From Candidatus Epulonipiscium sp. (GTDB lineage Bacteria > Bacillota_A > Clostridia > Lachnospirales > Cellulosilyticaceae), in contig DUUM01000173.1 of assembly GCA_012841565.1 (NCBI GenBank), forward strand, positions 1 to 64,000: 64,000 nt of DNA. The letters are read 5' to 3'. Under the pieces are notes generated by a model that was not told the origin of the DNA, searched no databases, and saw only the letters and a program-made list of their open reading frames with translations. Each line of letters starts with the position of its first letter. The first letter of the stretch is position 1. The position numbers and the translations under genes are program-made. Shown piece after piece: positions 19,152 to 28,188 of this stretch.

Positions 19152-20348
19152 ATGAAAATATCAAAAATAGCTTTAGAAATAACACCATCATCAACATTAG
19201 CTATTACAGCTAAAGCAAATGCAATGAAAGCAGAAGGATTAGATGTTGTAGGTTTTGGTGCTGGAGAACCTGATTTAGATACGCCAGATTATATTAAAGA
19301 GGCAGCCATAAAAGCAATTAATGAAGGATTTACAAAATATACACCAGTTGCAGGTATCCTTCCTTTAAGGCAAGCCATATGTGATAAATTATACAAAGAT
19401 AACAATGTGACCTATACACCAGCACAGATTGTTGTTAATAATGGTGCCAAACATTCACTTACCAATACGTTTATGGCTATATTAGATCCAGGTGAAGAAG
19501 TAATTATAGCAGCGCCATACTGGCTAAGCTATCCTCAAATGGTAAAAATGGCTCATGGCGTGCCTGTAATTGTTGAAACACAAAAAGATAATTCTTATAA
19601 ACTAACACCAGAGCAATTTGAAAAAGCTATTACAAGTAAGACGAGGGCTATTATTATTAACTCCCCATCTAACCCAACAGGCGTGGTTTACACCAAAGAA
19701 GAATTAGAAGCCATTGGAAAAATAGCCATTAAACATGACCTTTATATTGTCAGCGATGAAATTTATGAATATCTTATATATGATGGCGCTGAGCACGTCA
19801 GTATAGCGTCTTTGGGAAAAGATTTTTATGACCATACAATTATCATCAATGGCCTTTCAAAAAGCTATTCCATGACAGGTTGGAGAATAGGGTACGTCGC
19901 AGCACCCCTAAATATTGCAAAAGCAATTGACAATATACAATCACATGCAACTTCAAATCCTAACTCAATCGCCCAAAAAGCTTCTTTAGCAGCTTTAAAC
20001 GGAGATCGAACATTTATTGATAATATGCGTGATTTATTTGCTGGACGCCGTGATTATATGTTTGAGCGCTTAATTAATATTGAAGGGTTTAGCGTTGTTA
20101 AACCTCAAGGTGCTTTTTACTGCTTTATAGATGTGGCACAGTTATATGGCAAACAATATAACGGCAAAGCCATTCACTCTGCACAAGATTTAGCAGATGT
20201 CCTATTAGAGGCTGTTAACGTTGTTGTTATTCCATGTGCTGACTTTGGAACACCAGAGTGTATTAGGCTTGCATATGCAATCTCAATGGAAGATATTAAA
20301 AAAGGTTTAGATAGAATCCAATCTTGCGTAAAATCTTTAACAAACTAA
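19152..20348 (+). CDS. Pyridoxal-phosphate aminotransferase, aspartate aminotransferase type (class I)
   Basis: 398 aa from the ATG at 19152, which has GAAGGTGATC upstream; the frame extends to 19059 without a site. Class I fold: GFGAGEPDLDTP near the N-terminus, NSPSNPTG, SDEIYEYLIYDG, and the PLP lysine in GLSKSYSMTGWRIGY. This is the thermophilic-type Asp aminotransferase subgroup (B. subtilis AspB-like); aromatic or other specificity cannot be excluded. It stands alone between the rny terminator and the trp leader, and there is no sign that the T-box controls it. Confidence 0.92.
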   Translation: MKISKIALEITPSSTLAITAKANAMKAEGLDVVGFGAGEPDLDTPDYIKEAAIKAINEGFTKYTPVAGILPLRQAICDKLYKDNNVTYTPAQIVVNNGAKHSLTNTFMAILDPGEEVIIAAPYWLSYPQMVKMAHGVPVIVETQKDNSYKLTPEQFEKAITSKTRAIIINSPSNPTGVVYTKEELEAIGKIAIKHDLYIVSDEIYEYLIYDGAEHVSIASLGKDFYDHTIIINGLSKSYSMTGWRIGYVAAPLNIAKAIDNIQSHATSNPNSIAQKASLAALNGDRTFIDNMRDLFAGRRDYMFERLINIEGFSVVKPQGAFYCFIDVAQLYGKQYNGKAIHSAQDLADVLLEAVNVVVIPCADFGTPECIRLAYAISMEDIKKGLDRIQSCVKSLTN

Positions 20349-20378
20349 TACTCTTTTAAGATTATTTTGAAAATATGC

Positions 20379-20407
20379 TTTACAAAGTAAAAAATATAGT
20401 ATACAAT
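20379..20407 (+). promoter_or_regulatory. Promoter of the trp T-box leader
   Basis: TTTACA (20379-20384), 17-bp spacer, TACAAT (20402-20407), placed just before the leader. Confidence 0.65.
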
Positions 20408-20658
20408 GATATAAATTAATAAATAATCGATGATTGAAAATAGTAATTTTATAAGCATGTTACAGCGAGCCAGCGATAGTGTAAGGTCTGGTACATTGCA
20501 AATAGAACGAATGGTTTCATGAGATGCTAGGAGAAACGAGTTGGAGTATCCGGGTGCCGTGTCCTCACGTTATAGGGGTAAGATATCAAGCTATTAAGCT
20601 TTGTATCGGATTAAAGTGAGTTTATATGCAGAGATTTGGGTGGCATAACGAAATATAT

Positions 20659-20695
20659 AGGTATTTCGTCCCATAAGGGATGGAGTACCTTTTTT
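20659..20695 (+). terminator. First (upstream) terminator of the trp leader
   Basis: 14-bp stem (20659-20672 with 20677-20690, including G-T pairs), loop ATAA, then six T. Its 5' arm ATTTCGTCCC can instead pair with GGG and ACGAAAT of the upstream module as an antiterminator. Confidence 0.88.
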
Positions 20696-20735
20696 ATTGT
20701 CTCAGCACAAAAACTAAATTGGGTGGTACCGCGGA

Positions 20736-20780
20736 AAAGAACACATTTCGTCCCTTATGGGATGGACTGTGTTCTTTTTT
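20736..20780 (+). terminator. Second (downstream) terminator of the trp leader
   Basis: About 18-bp stem (AAAGAACACA arm with TGTGTTCTTT, inner GTCCC/GGGAT, loop TTAT), followed by T. The 5' side shares TTTCGTCCC with the first terminator, which suggests duplication. Confidence 0.9.
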
Positions 20781-20821
20781 GTTTCTAAAAATATAATAAT
20801 ATATTAGAAAGGATGATTTTT

Positions 20822-22141
20822 ATGAAAAAAGTACCATATGTAAAAACAGTAATGGGGGATACAGAAACACCAATTACTGTGTTTCAAAAATATGTAGGAG
20901 ACAAAGTAGGATTTTTATTAGAAAGTAAAAGTAAAGAGAAAAATAGGTTCTCTTTTATCGGTACAGACCCTAAAAAAATGATACAGGCCGATAATAAAAA
21001 CAATACAATGGCTATTTTAAAATCTGCCCTAGAAGAATATGAGGTCACGAATACGACACATTTACCTTTCATGGGGGGAGCCGTGGGCATTATAAGTTAT
21101 GAACAATCTTCACATTTTTTCTTGGTTACTGAATTTATAGCTTATGATCATGATTATGGAAAAATCTTATTTGTTGCTATTGATTCAGATGATTTAGATG
21201 GTGAAAATAGGGCACATAAACAGTTAGAGACCATGTATCAACAATTCAAAAAGCCTTTACTCACAGAAATAGGTAAGGAAAGAGATGTAAATGCTCATAA
21301 TAAATTCAATACAAGTGATTACACTTCTAACATGAGTAAGCCTGAATTTATAGAAATGGTTAATAAGGCAAAACAATATATTCAGGAGGGGGAGGTTTCT
21401 CAAATTGTAATTTCTCAGCGATGGGAGGCTGAAAGCAATATTCATCCTTTTAAGTTGTACCGCAACCTAAGATCCCTTAATCCTTCACCTTATCTCTTTT
21501 ACTTTAATTTTGGAGATTACCAAATTGTTGGTAGCTCGCCTGAAATGCTTGTAGAGATCAAAAATGAAAAGATATCTAATTGCCCCCTTGCAGGAACCAG
21601 AAAACGCGGGAAAACAGAAGCAGAAGATAATGCGTTGGCAAAAGAATTACTAGAAGATCCTAAAGAAGTTAAGGAACACATCATGTTGGTAGACTTAGGG
21701 AAGGAAGATATGGCCCTTGTGGCTAAAAAGGAAAGTATTCAGGTAAACGAGTATATGAAAATTCAAAAGTACTCTCACGTTATGCATATTGGCTCCTTAG
21801 TTCAGGGAGAGAAAAGAAAAGAAATTAGTAGCTTAGAAGTTTTAAATGCTTTTTTTCCAGCTGGTACTTTAACGGGGTACCCAAGAACAAGGGCAATGGA
21901 AATTATAGATGAACTTGAGAAAGACAAAAGAGGATTTTACGGCGGGACAGCTGGATATATTGGCTTTACAGGAGATATGGATATGTGTATTGCTATTAGA
22001 ATGATGGTTGTAAAGAATCAAAAGATTTATATGCAAGCTGGGGCAGGAATTGTAGCAGACTCCGTTGCTGAAAAAGAATATGAGGAATCAGAAAACAAAG
22101 TAAAAGCTTTAATCAACGCAGTCTATATGGGGAGGGACTAA
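20822..22141 (+). CDS. trpE: Anthranilate synthase component I (divergent, no TrpG partner in operon)
   Basis: 439 aa from the ATG at 20822 (AGAAAGGATG site). It has the LLES Trp-feedback motif, QIVISQRW, GSSPEML, PLAGTRKRGKTEAED, EHIMLVDLG, KYSHVMHI and QAGAGIVADS. It differs from textbook TrpE: the LGRND-type motif reads LGKED, and GTLSGAPK is GTLTGYPR. It is also shorter than most (about 480-520 aa). Position as first gene of the trp operon behind a Trp T-box makes anthranilate synthase by far the best reading; the amidotransferase subunit must be encoded elsewhere. Confidence 0.9.
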   Translation: MKKVPYVKTVMGDTETPITVFQKYVGDKVGFLLESKSKEKNRFSFIGTDPKKMIQADNKNNTMAILKSALEEYEVTNTTHLPFMGGAVGIISYEQSSHFFLVTEFIAYDHDYGKILFVAIDSDDLDGENRAHKQLETMYQQFKKPLLTEIGKERDVNAHNKFNTSDYTSNMSKPEFIEMVNKAKQYIQEGEVSQIVISQRWEAESNIHPFKLYRNLRSLNPSPYLFYFNFGDYQIVGSSPEMLVEIKNEKISNCPLAGTRKRGKTEAEDNALAKELLEDPKEVKEHIMLVDLGKEDMALVAKKESIQVNEYMKIQKYSHVMHIGSLVQGEKRKEISSLEVLNAFFPAGTLTGYPRTRAMEIIDELEKDKRGFYGGTAGYIGFTGDMDMCIAIRMMVVKNQKIYMQAGAGIVADSVAEKEYEESENKVKALINAVYMGRD

Positions 22142-22142
22142 A

Positions 22143-23183
22143 ATGAAAGAAATTATGGAAAAGGTCATAAAAAATGAAGATTTATCTGAAAACGAAATGA
22201 TTATTGTCATGGAAGAATTAATGAATGGAAACCTATCCGAAGCTGTAGGGGGGGCCTTTCTAACGGCCCTTAGAATGAAAGGTGAAACCATTAATGAAAT
22301 AACAGGTGGTGCTAAAGTCATGCGTCGTAAATCTGAAAGGGTAGAACTATCCGACTTGTACACAGTAGATACCTGCGGAACTGGTGGAGATCAAACTGGC
22401 ACCTTTAACATTTCAACAGCCACCTCCTTTATATGTGCAGCTGCAGGTATTTACACTGCAAAGCATGGGAATCGTTCTGTTTCAAGTAAGAGTGGTAGCG
22501 CTGATGTTTTAGAGGCCTTGGGGGTAGATATAGAGCTTTCCCCTAAGCAAGTGGAAATATGTATTAAAAACCACCACATAGGATTTTTCTTTGCCCCTCT
22601 TTTTCATCCTGCTATGAAATATGCAGCCCCTATTCGCAAGGCCTTAGGCTACCCTACTATATTTAATATGCTTGGCCCTTTAACCAATCCAGCACAAGTG
22701 GATGCTCAAATTATAGGGGTGTATGATAAAAAGTTAGCCATTGTTTTTGCCAATGTTTTAAGAAATTTAGGTACAGAACATGCTTTGATTGTACATGGGT
22801 TAGACGGTCTAGATGAGTTAACCACCACCACAAGCACACAAATTGTAGAACTAAAAAACGGTGATATTACGACTTATCATATTCACCCAGAAGATTTTGG
22901 TTTAAAACTAAGTCAGCCAGAAGACCTACTTGGGGGAGGCTCCTATGAAAACGCCCAAATTATTAGAGAAATATTTAATGGAGAGTTAGGTCCTAAACGA
23001 GATATTGTTCTCTTAAATGCGGGGGCAGCGTTATACCTTGGCAAAAAAGTATCTAGTATTAAAGAAGGAGTAAAGCTGGCAGGGCAACTGATTGATCAAG
23101 GCCTAGTGAAGGCTAAAATGGAAAGTTACATTGAATTTACGCAAGGATTAGGACGTGAAAATCTAAAAGAGAGGTGTGTGTAG
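22143..23183 (+). CDS. trpD: Anthranilate phosphoribosyltransferase
   Basis: Transfers phosphoribose from PRPP to anthranilate. 346 aa; the PRPP-binding CGTGGDQTGTFNISTA and the KHGNRSVSSKSGSADVLEALG motif are canonical, as is the FNMLGPLTNPA segment. No TrpG (glutaminase) domain is fused at the N-terminus. The gene starts one base after the trpE stop with GGGAGGG upstream and overlaps trpC by one base. Confidence 0.97.
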   Translation: MKEIMEKVIKNEDLSENEMIIVMEELMNGNLSEAVGGAFLTALRMKGETINEITGGAKVMRRKSERVELSDLYTVDTCGTGGDQTGTFNISTATSFICAAAGIYTAKHGNRSVSSKSGSADVLEALGVDIELSPKQVEICIKNHHIGFFFAPLFHPAMKYAAPIRKALGYPTIFNMLGPLTNPAQVDAQIIGVYDKKLAIVFANVLRNLGTEHALIVHGLDGLDELTTTTSTQIVELKNGDITTYHIHPEDFGLKLSQPEDLLGGGSYENAQIIREIFNGELGPKRDIVLLNAGAALYLGKKVSSIKEGVKLAGQLIDQGLVKAKMESYIEFTQGLGRENLKERCV

Positions 23184-23992
23184 TGATTTTAGTAGATATT
23201 TTAGATAAAATTACAGTTCAAAAAAAGAAAATGTTACCACAAATAATTAAAAATTATAATGAGACCTATCAAAACTTAGAAAAGCCAATAAAAACGAGAA
23301 ACACCACTCGCAAAAGTTTTTACGAGGCTATTTCAAAGCCCGGGCTTTCAATTATAGGTGAAATTAAAAAGGCCTCTCCATCAAAAGGAATTATAAAAGA
23401 GGATTTTGACCCAGTAAAATTAGCTTTATCCTATGACAACCATGTAGAAGCAATCTCTGTTTTAACAGAAGAATCCTTTTTTCAGGGAAGTTTAGATTAC
23501 TTACATGATGTTCATCACAAAGTAGAATTACCCTTGCTGTGTAAAGATTTTATTATAAGCCAAATACAAATTGATATGGCTTATGCCTTAGGGGCAAGCT
23601 GCATTTTACTAATTGCTGCCATACTAACCAAAAATCAATTGCAAGACTATTTACTGTATGCCCAAAATCTGGGTATGGATGCTTTAGTTGAAGTTCATAC
23701 AGAAGAAGAACTTTATCAGGTTTTACAAACAGATGCTAAAATCATTGGGATTAATAATAGAAATCTGAAAAATTTCGTAACCGACTTAAACACAACTATT
23801 TCTCTTAGTAAAATGATTCCAAGCACCCATTTAATTGTTAGCGAGAGTGGTATTTATACAGGGGAAGATATTCATTATATCTCCTCCCAGGCAAACATAA
23901 ATGCGGTTTTAGTAGGGGAAAGCTTTATGAGAGCCTCTAACGTCGCTGCTCATGCAAAGGAGTTAAAAGATGGCTACCAGAGTAGAAATTAA
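23183..23992 (+). CDS. trpC: Indole-3-glycerol phosphate synthase
   Basis: TIM-barrel enzyme that closes the indole ring. 269 aa from the GTG at 23183, which overlaps the trpD stop and has GAGGTG 6 nt upstream; the in-frame GTG at 23174 overlaps that site. IGEIKKASPSKG with the catalytic lysines, the KDFI segment and the GINNRNLKNF and VSESGI motifs are present. The last 23 bases overlap trpF. Confidence 0.96.
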   Translation: MILVDILDKITVQKKKMLPQIIKNYNETYQNLEKPIKTRNTTRKSFYEAISKPGLSIIGEIKKASPSKGIIKEDFDPVKLALSYDNHVEAISVLTEESFFQGSLDYLHDVHHKVELPLLCKDFIISQIQIDMAYALGASCILLIAAILTKNQLQDYLLYAQNLGMDALVEVHTEEELYQVLQTDAKIIGINNRNLKNFVTDLNTTISLSKMIPSTHLIVSESGIYTGEDIHYISSQANINAVLVGESFMRASNVAAHAKELKDGYQSRN

Positions 23993-24596
23993 AATTTGTG
24001 GACTCCGAACAATAGAAGATATAGAAAAAATAAATAATCTAGAAATCCAGTATATAGGATTTGTATTTGCCCCAAGCAAAAGACAAGTGACACCTGAACA
24101 AGCTAAAAAACTAATACAACGTCTAAATCCACAAATAAAGACAGTTGGGGTCTTCGTAAATGAAACAATGGATAAAGTCAATGAGATTGCAGCGTTTTGC
24201 CCATTAGATATTGTTCAATTGCACGGAGACGAAACGCCCCTATACTGTTCTAAAATAAGGAAGCCTGTATGGAAGTCCTTATCCATAGGTTCTGCAGGGG
24301 ATGTTGCGAGGCATGCACATTATCCTGATGTATCTGGTATTTTACTAGACACCTTTATACCTGGGGTGCCTGGTGGATCTGGGAAAGCTTTTTCTTGGGA
24401 TCTAGCTGTTTTTACTGGGGGACAGACCCCGTCAAAGATCATACTTGCAGGGGGACTGTCCCCATCAAATGTATCTTTAGCCATAAAAACAGTAGGCCCA
24501 CAAGTTGTGGATGTTAGCTCGGGTGTGGAGTCAGATAATGTAAAAGATTTAGACAAAATAAAACAGTTTATAAGGAGTGTGAGAGCATATGGATAG
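23970..24596 (+). CDS. trpF: Phosphoribosylanthranilate isomerase
   Basis: Amadori rearrangement step of Trp synthesis. 208 aa, TIM barrel; catalytic Cys in IKICGLR and Asp in [18 protein letters not shown] and [11 protein letters not shown] form the phosphate-binding end. An inserted-looking [10 protein letters not shown] segment just before ILAGG is encoded by G/C-rich palindromes (24415-24466) unlike the rest of the gene. It overlaps trpC by 23 bases and trpB by 8. Confidence 0.96.
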   Translation: MATRVEIKICGLRTIEDIEKINNLEIQYIGFVFAPSKRQVTPEQAKKLIQRLNPQIKTVGVFVNETMDKVNEIAAFCPLDIVQLHGDETPLYCSKIRKPVWKSLSIGSAGDVARHAHYPDVSGILLDTFIPGVPGGSGKAFSWDLAVFTGGQTPSKIILAGGLSPSNVSLAIKTVGPQVVDVSSGVESDNVKDLDKIKQFIRSVRAYG

Positions 24597-25770
24597 GAAA
24601 TTCGGAGAATTTGGGGGGCAGTATGTCCCTGAAACATTAATGAATCCCTTAATAGAGCTTGAGAAACAGTTTGAAGACCATTGCAGTAGTGAGGTATTTA
24701 AGGAAGAGTTTAAGGGTTATTTAAGAGACTATGTTGGAAGGCCTTCTTTACTATATTATGCAAAAAGACTTTCTGAAAAAATAGGAGGGGCTAAGATTTA
24801 TCTAAAAAGAGAAGATTTAAACCATACAGGGGCTCATAAAATCAATAACGTATTAGGACAAATATTACTGGCGAAACATATGGGGAAAAAACGGGTCATA
24901 GCAGAAACAGGAGCTGGCCAACATGGGGTAGCTACGGCTACAGTAGCAGCACTTTTTAATATGGAATGCACGGTATTTATGGGCATGGAAGATATGCAAA
25001 GACAAGAGCTTAACGTTTTTAGAATGGAAGTCTTAGGAGCTAAGGTTATAGGCGTCTCATCTGGCTCAAGAACTCTTAAAGATGCCACCAACGAAGCCCT
25101 TAGAGAGTGGACCAAATGTGCAGAAGATAGTTTTTATGTTGTTGGATCAGTCGTTGGGCCTCATCCTTACCCAACAATGGTAAGGGATTTTCAAAAGATA
25201 ATTGGGGAAGAAACAAAAGTGCAAATCCTTGCAAAAGAAAATCAGTTGCCCGATTGCATTATCGCATGTGTTGGCGGTGGCAGTAATGCCATGGGAATGT
25301 TTAATCCTTTTATTAATGATCTAGAGGTGAGTCTTATAGGGGTAGAAGCTGCTGGGTATGGCATCCAAACAAAAATGCATGCATCAGCCTTAGCAAAAGG
25401 AAAGGTTGGCATCCTGCACGGAATGAAAACTTATTTATTACAAGATGAAGATGGGCAAATTAAACCTGCCCACTCTGTATCAGCTGGCTTAGACTATCCA
25501 GGTGTAGGCCCAGAGCATGCTCATCTTCATAAAACTAAAAGAGTAGAGTATGTGTCCGTTACAGACAAAGAAGCCTTAGATGCTTTTGAGGCGTTATCTG
25601 TAACAGAAGGAATTATACCTGCCCTGGAGAGTTCTCACGCTGTAGCTTATGCTTGCAAGGTGGCTAAGGACATGGCGAAGGATAAAATTATTATCGTTAA
25701 CTTATCAGGCCGTGGGGATAAAGATATTCACACAGTTGCCCACTTAGCAAAGGAGACACCTCATGAATAG
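24589..25770 (+). CDS. trpB: Tryptophan synthase beta chain
   Basis: Condenses indole with serine. 393 aa, type 1 TrpB: starts [16 protein letters not shown] lysine in [33 protein letters not shown], and LSGRGDKD near the end. AAGGAG lies before the ATG, which overlaps the trpF end; its own end overlaps trpA by 8 bases, typical of tightly coupled trpBA. Confidence 0.98.
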   Translation: MDRKFGEFGGQYVPETLMNPLIELEKQFEDHCSSEVFKEEFKGYLRDYVGRPSLLYYAKRLSEKIGGAKIYLKREDLNHTGAHKINNVLGQILLAKHMGKKRVIAETGAGQHGVATATVAALFNMECTVFMGMEDMQRQELNVFRMEVLGAKVIGVSSGSRTLKDATNEALREWTKCAEDSFYVVGSVVGPHPYPTMVRDFQKIIGEETKVQILAKENQLPDCIIACVGGGSNAMGMFNPFINDLEVSLIGVEAAGYGIQTKMHASALAKGKVGILHGMKTYLLQDEDGQIKPAHSVSAGLDYPGVGPEHAHLHKTKRVEYVSVTDKEALDAFEALSVTEGIIPALESSHAVAYACKVAKDMAKDKIIIVNLSGRGDKDIHTVAHLAKETPHE

Positions 25771-26536
25771 AATTAGTAAAAAAATGAGCGAACTTATGGA
25801 AAATAATATAACTGCTTTAATTTCTTATATTACGGCAGGGGATCCAAGTATTGAACAAACTGAGGACTTAGTGTATGCATTAGAGCGCGGAGGATCCCAT
25901 ATTGTCGAGCTTGGCATCCCTCACTCAGACCCTGTTGCAGATGGCCCTGTTGTTCAAGATGCGGTTCAACGATCATTAAGTGCAGGAACTAAAATAAAGG
26001 ATATATTTGAATGTGTCAGACGAATAAGACTCAATAGTCAGGTTCCAATTGCCTTTTTAGTTTACTATAATATGATTCACGCCTATGGGGTTAAAAATTT
26101 TGTAGAAGAATGTGCCAGGGTAGGTGTAGATGGCCTTGTTATTCCAGATTTACCTTTAGAAGAAAGAGATGAAATAACCCCTTATTTAACAGGTGATAAA
26201 GTTGCACTGATTCCTTTAGTAGCACCAACCTCTAAGTCCCGTATCAAAAAAGTAACAAATGGGGGGAGTGGGTTTGTGTACTGTGTATCATCTATGGGGG
26301 TTACGGGCCAAGAAAGTGTCTTTCATAAAGATATCAACTTGTTTTTAAAAACTGTTAGGCAAAGCACAGAGCTGCCTATTGCTGTTGGCTTTGGTATTTC
26401 TAGCAAAGCAGATGTAGAGCGATTTAAAGGTTTAGTGGACGGCGTTATTATAGGCTCAGCTATTATAAAAGAAATATATAGATGTAAGGCAGATCTACAA
26501 GAGGTTGAAAAAATCGTATCCCAATTAATTTTATAA
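25763..26536 (+). CDS. trpA: Tryptophan synthase alpha chain
   Basis: Splits indole-glycerol phosphate and passes indole to TrpB. 257 aa; the catalytic Glu lies in [17 protein letters not shown], where HS replaces the more usual FS, and the catalytic Asp is in the same segment. [10 protein letters not shown] and [10 protein letters not shown] form the phosphate site. AAGGAG precedes the ATG. It is the last gene of the operon, followed by a bidirectional terminator. Confidence 0.97.
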   Translation: MNRISKKMSELMENNITALISYITAGDPSIEQTEDLVYALERGGSHIVELGIPHSDPVADGPVVQDAVQRSLSAGTKIKDIFECVRRIRLNSQVPIAFLVYYNMIHAYGVKNFVEECARVGVDGLVIPDLPLEERDEITPYLTGDKVALIPLVAPTSKSRIKKVTNGGSGFVYCVSSMGVTGQESVFHKDINLFLKTVRQSTELPIAVGFGISSKADVERFKGLVDGVIIGSAIIKEIYRCKADLQEVEKIVSQLIL

Positions 26537-26550
26537 TATGCGTGTTAAAA

Positions 26551-26593
26551 AAAGCATAAAAAAAGAAGGGAGTCCCTTCTTTTTTTATGCTTT
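26551..26593. terminator. Bidirectional terminator between trpA and the SPFH gene
   Basis: A perfect 20-bp inverted repeat (26551-26570 with 26574-26593) with a 3-nt loop. The A-run and T-run inside the stem ends allow it to end both the plus-strand trp operon and the minus-strand SPFH/NfeD operon. Confidence 0.9.
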
Positions 26594-26604
26594 CAATTGG
26601 TCAA

Positions 26605-27561
26605 TTATTCTATTTCATTTGCATCTTGCATAACTTCTTTAAGGCCTTTAAATGAACCTAATAAAGCAACTGCTTCTGATGGAATAATGAGTTTAGTCGA
26701 TTTACCCTCTGCCATTTTTTCAAATGCTTCCATTGAGCGAATCGCAAGAACTGCATCTGTTGGATCACTTTCTTTAATTGCATTAAATACAAATTTAAGG
26801 CCATCTGCTTTAGCCGATTCAACTGCGCGAATTGCTTCTGCTTCACCTTCAGCTCTAAGAATTCTAGATTCCTTATCACCTTCAGCCGCACGAACTGCTG
26901 ATTCTTTATCCGCTTCAGCACCTAAAATAACTGCCGCTTTAGCCCCTTCAGCTTCAAGAACTGCTGCAGCTTTAGATCCCTCAGCTCTAAGAACAGACTC
27001 ACGACGTTGACGTTCAGCACGCATTTGTTTTTCCATTGCATCTTGAATATCTTTTGGTGGAATAATATTCTTCAGTTCAACACGGTTTACTTTAATTCCC
27101 CATGGATCTGTTGCTTCGTCTAGAATTGAGCGTAAGTTTGTATTGATGATATCACGTGACGTAAGTGTGGCATCTAAATCTAAGTCACCTATAATATTCC
27201 TAAGAGTCGTCGCTGAAAGATTTTCTATAGCGCTCATAGGATTTGCTATTTCAAAGATATAGGCAACTGGATCTGTAACTTTGAAATAAACAACCGTATC
27301 AATCAGCATAGTTACGTTATCCTTTGTAATAACAGGTTGAGGATCAAAATCCATAACCCGTTCACGAAGATCTACGATAGTATACATCGTATCGATAAAA
27401 GGAACGATAATATTAATACCTGTTGTTGCTGTTTTATGATAACGCCCCAGTCTCATAACAAGACCTACTGTTGATTGTTTGATAATTTTAATGGATGAAA
27501 AAGAAATAATGATAATAATAAATATTAAAACACCGAAAAATACGAACGCAAAATTGCCCAT
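26605..27561 (-). CDS. SPFH/Band 7 (stomatin/QmcA-like) membrane protein
   Basis: 318 aa. An N-terminal membrane segment (about residues 3-25) is followed by a Band 7 domain (QSTVGLVMRLGRYHKT, VITKDNVTMLIDTVVYFKVTDP). Next is a long helical arm with repeated A-E-G units in which Ala, Glu and Lys recur (about residues 180-260), and a short C-terminal tail. Such proteins form large cage-like assemblies on membranes and scaffold lipid microdomains or proteases. It follows the NfeD gene by 3 bases, its usual partner. Confidence 0.93.
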   Translation of the reverse strand: MGNFAFVFFGVLIFIIIIISFSSIKIIKQSTVGLVMRLGRYHKTATTGINIIVPFIDTMYTIVDLRERVMDFDPQPVITKDNVTMLIDTVVYFKVTDPVAYIFEIANPMSAIENLSATTLRNIIGDLDLDATLTSRDIINTNLRSILDEATDPWGIKVNRVELKNIIPPKDIQDAMEKQMRAERQRRESVLRAEGSKAAAVLEAEGAKAAVILGAEADKESAVRAAEGDKESRILRAEGEAEAIRAVESAKADGLKFVFNAIKESDPTDAVLAIRSMEAFEKMAEGKSTKLIIPSEAVALLGSFKGLKEVMQDANEIE

Positions 27562-27564
27562 TTG

Positions 27565-28011
27565 TTACCCCTTTTCTGAATTTGATTTTTGAACGACTAG
27601 TTTAACGCCTTTGACTTGCAGAACTTCTACTAGGGTACCTTTTTCAATTGGTTGAGAGTCTGCTGAAATGGCAGACCACATCTCCCCAGCTAGTTTTACA
27701 ATGCCTGGGTTATCTAAGGCTGGAATATCCTCAGTAACCATACCAATTTTGCCAATGACCGCATCTACATTAGTAGCAACAACTTTGCCTTTGGTTAACT
27801 TAGATGTTAGCTTCCGCGTCATAAAAAGTAAAGCAACTGAAACCATAATAAAAACTAAAAATTGTATTAAAAGATTGTTTGTTAGCAAGGCTGTTAGCAT
27901 TGCCGCTAATGCACCTACACCAAACCAAATCATAAAAAAACCAACTGTTACTAATTCAATAACTGCAAATAGAACAGCCACTCCAAACCATAAGAGCCAT
28001 GTATAAATCAT
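27565..28011 (-). CDS. NfeD family protein (short, OB-fold)
   Basis: 148 aa: two to three N-terminal membrane segments including IELVTVGFFMIWFGVGALAAML, then a soluble OB-fold (about residues 80-145) with IGKIGMVTEDI and GEMWSAISADSQPIEKGTLVEVLQV. This is the short NfeD form that lacks the ClpP-like protease domain. It is co-transcribed with the SPFH protein on the minus strand and probably works with it in membrane organisation. AAGGGGG precedes the ATG. Divergent from proC. Confidence 0.93.
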   Translation of the reverse strand: MIYTWLLWFGVAVLFAVIELVTVGFFMIWFGVGALAAMLTALLTNNLLIQFLVFIMVSVALLFMTRKLTSKLTKGKVVATNVDAVIGKIGMVTEDIPALDNPGIVKLAGEMWSAISADSQPIEKGTLVEVLQVKGVKLVVQKSNSEKG

Positions 28012-28131
28012 GTGTGCCCCCTTTCAATGTGTGAAACTTAATGCCCTACCTACTTATTATAATGTATTGATATATGTGTGTCAATTAAACAGGTGGTAGG
28101 TATAAATACATATAATTTGTATGTCAAAGTA

Positions 28132-28140
28132 TGGTATAAT
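28132..28140 (+). promoter_or_regulatory. Extended -10 promoter of proC
   Basis: TGGTATAAT is an extended -10 (TGnTATAAT), about 50 nt before the proC start; no good -35 is visible at standard spacing. Confidence 0.55.
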
Positions 28141-28188
28141 AGTACCATAGACCTATTATAATAATATATCATATAGGAGGAGAATAAT

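Larger units (their letters stand above)
20440..20781 (+). promoter_or_regulatory. Trp-specific T-box leader with two antiterminator/terminator modules
   Basis: The specifier-loop motif AGTA (20442-20445) and its partner GAA (20509-20511) precede the triplet TGG (20512-20514), the Trp codon. A Stem II/pseudoknot region follows (CGTGTCCTCACG with AGGGG). There are two T-box modules: GGGTGGCATAACG (20638-20650) with terminator 20659-20695, and the canonical GGGTGGTACCGCG (20721-20733) with terminator 20736-20780. Only one Stem I is present. Uncharged tRNA-Trp should turn on trpEDCFBA. The whole 474-nt gap before trpE is this leader and its promoter. Confidence 0.93.

Noticed and set aside
20659..20695. 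First hairpin in the trp leader as a stand-alone terminator of a small upstream gene
   Set aside because: No open frame precedes it, and its 5' arm pairs with an upstream T-box-like sequence, so it belongs to the leader.
26597..27010. Ala/Ser-rich plus-strand frame
   Set aside because: Antisense of the A-E-G repeat region of the SPFH gene; composition reflects the repeat codons, and there is no start site.
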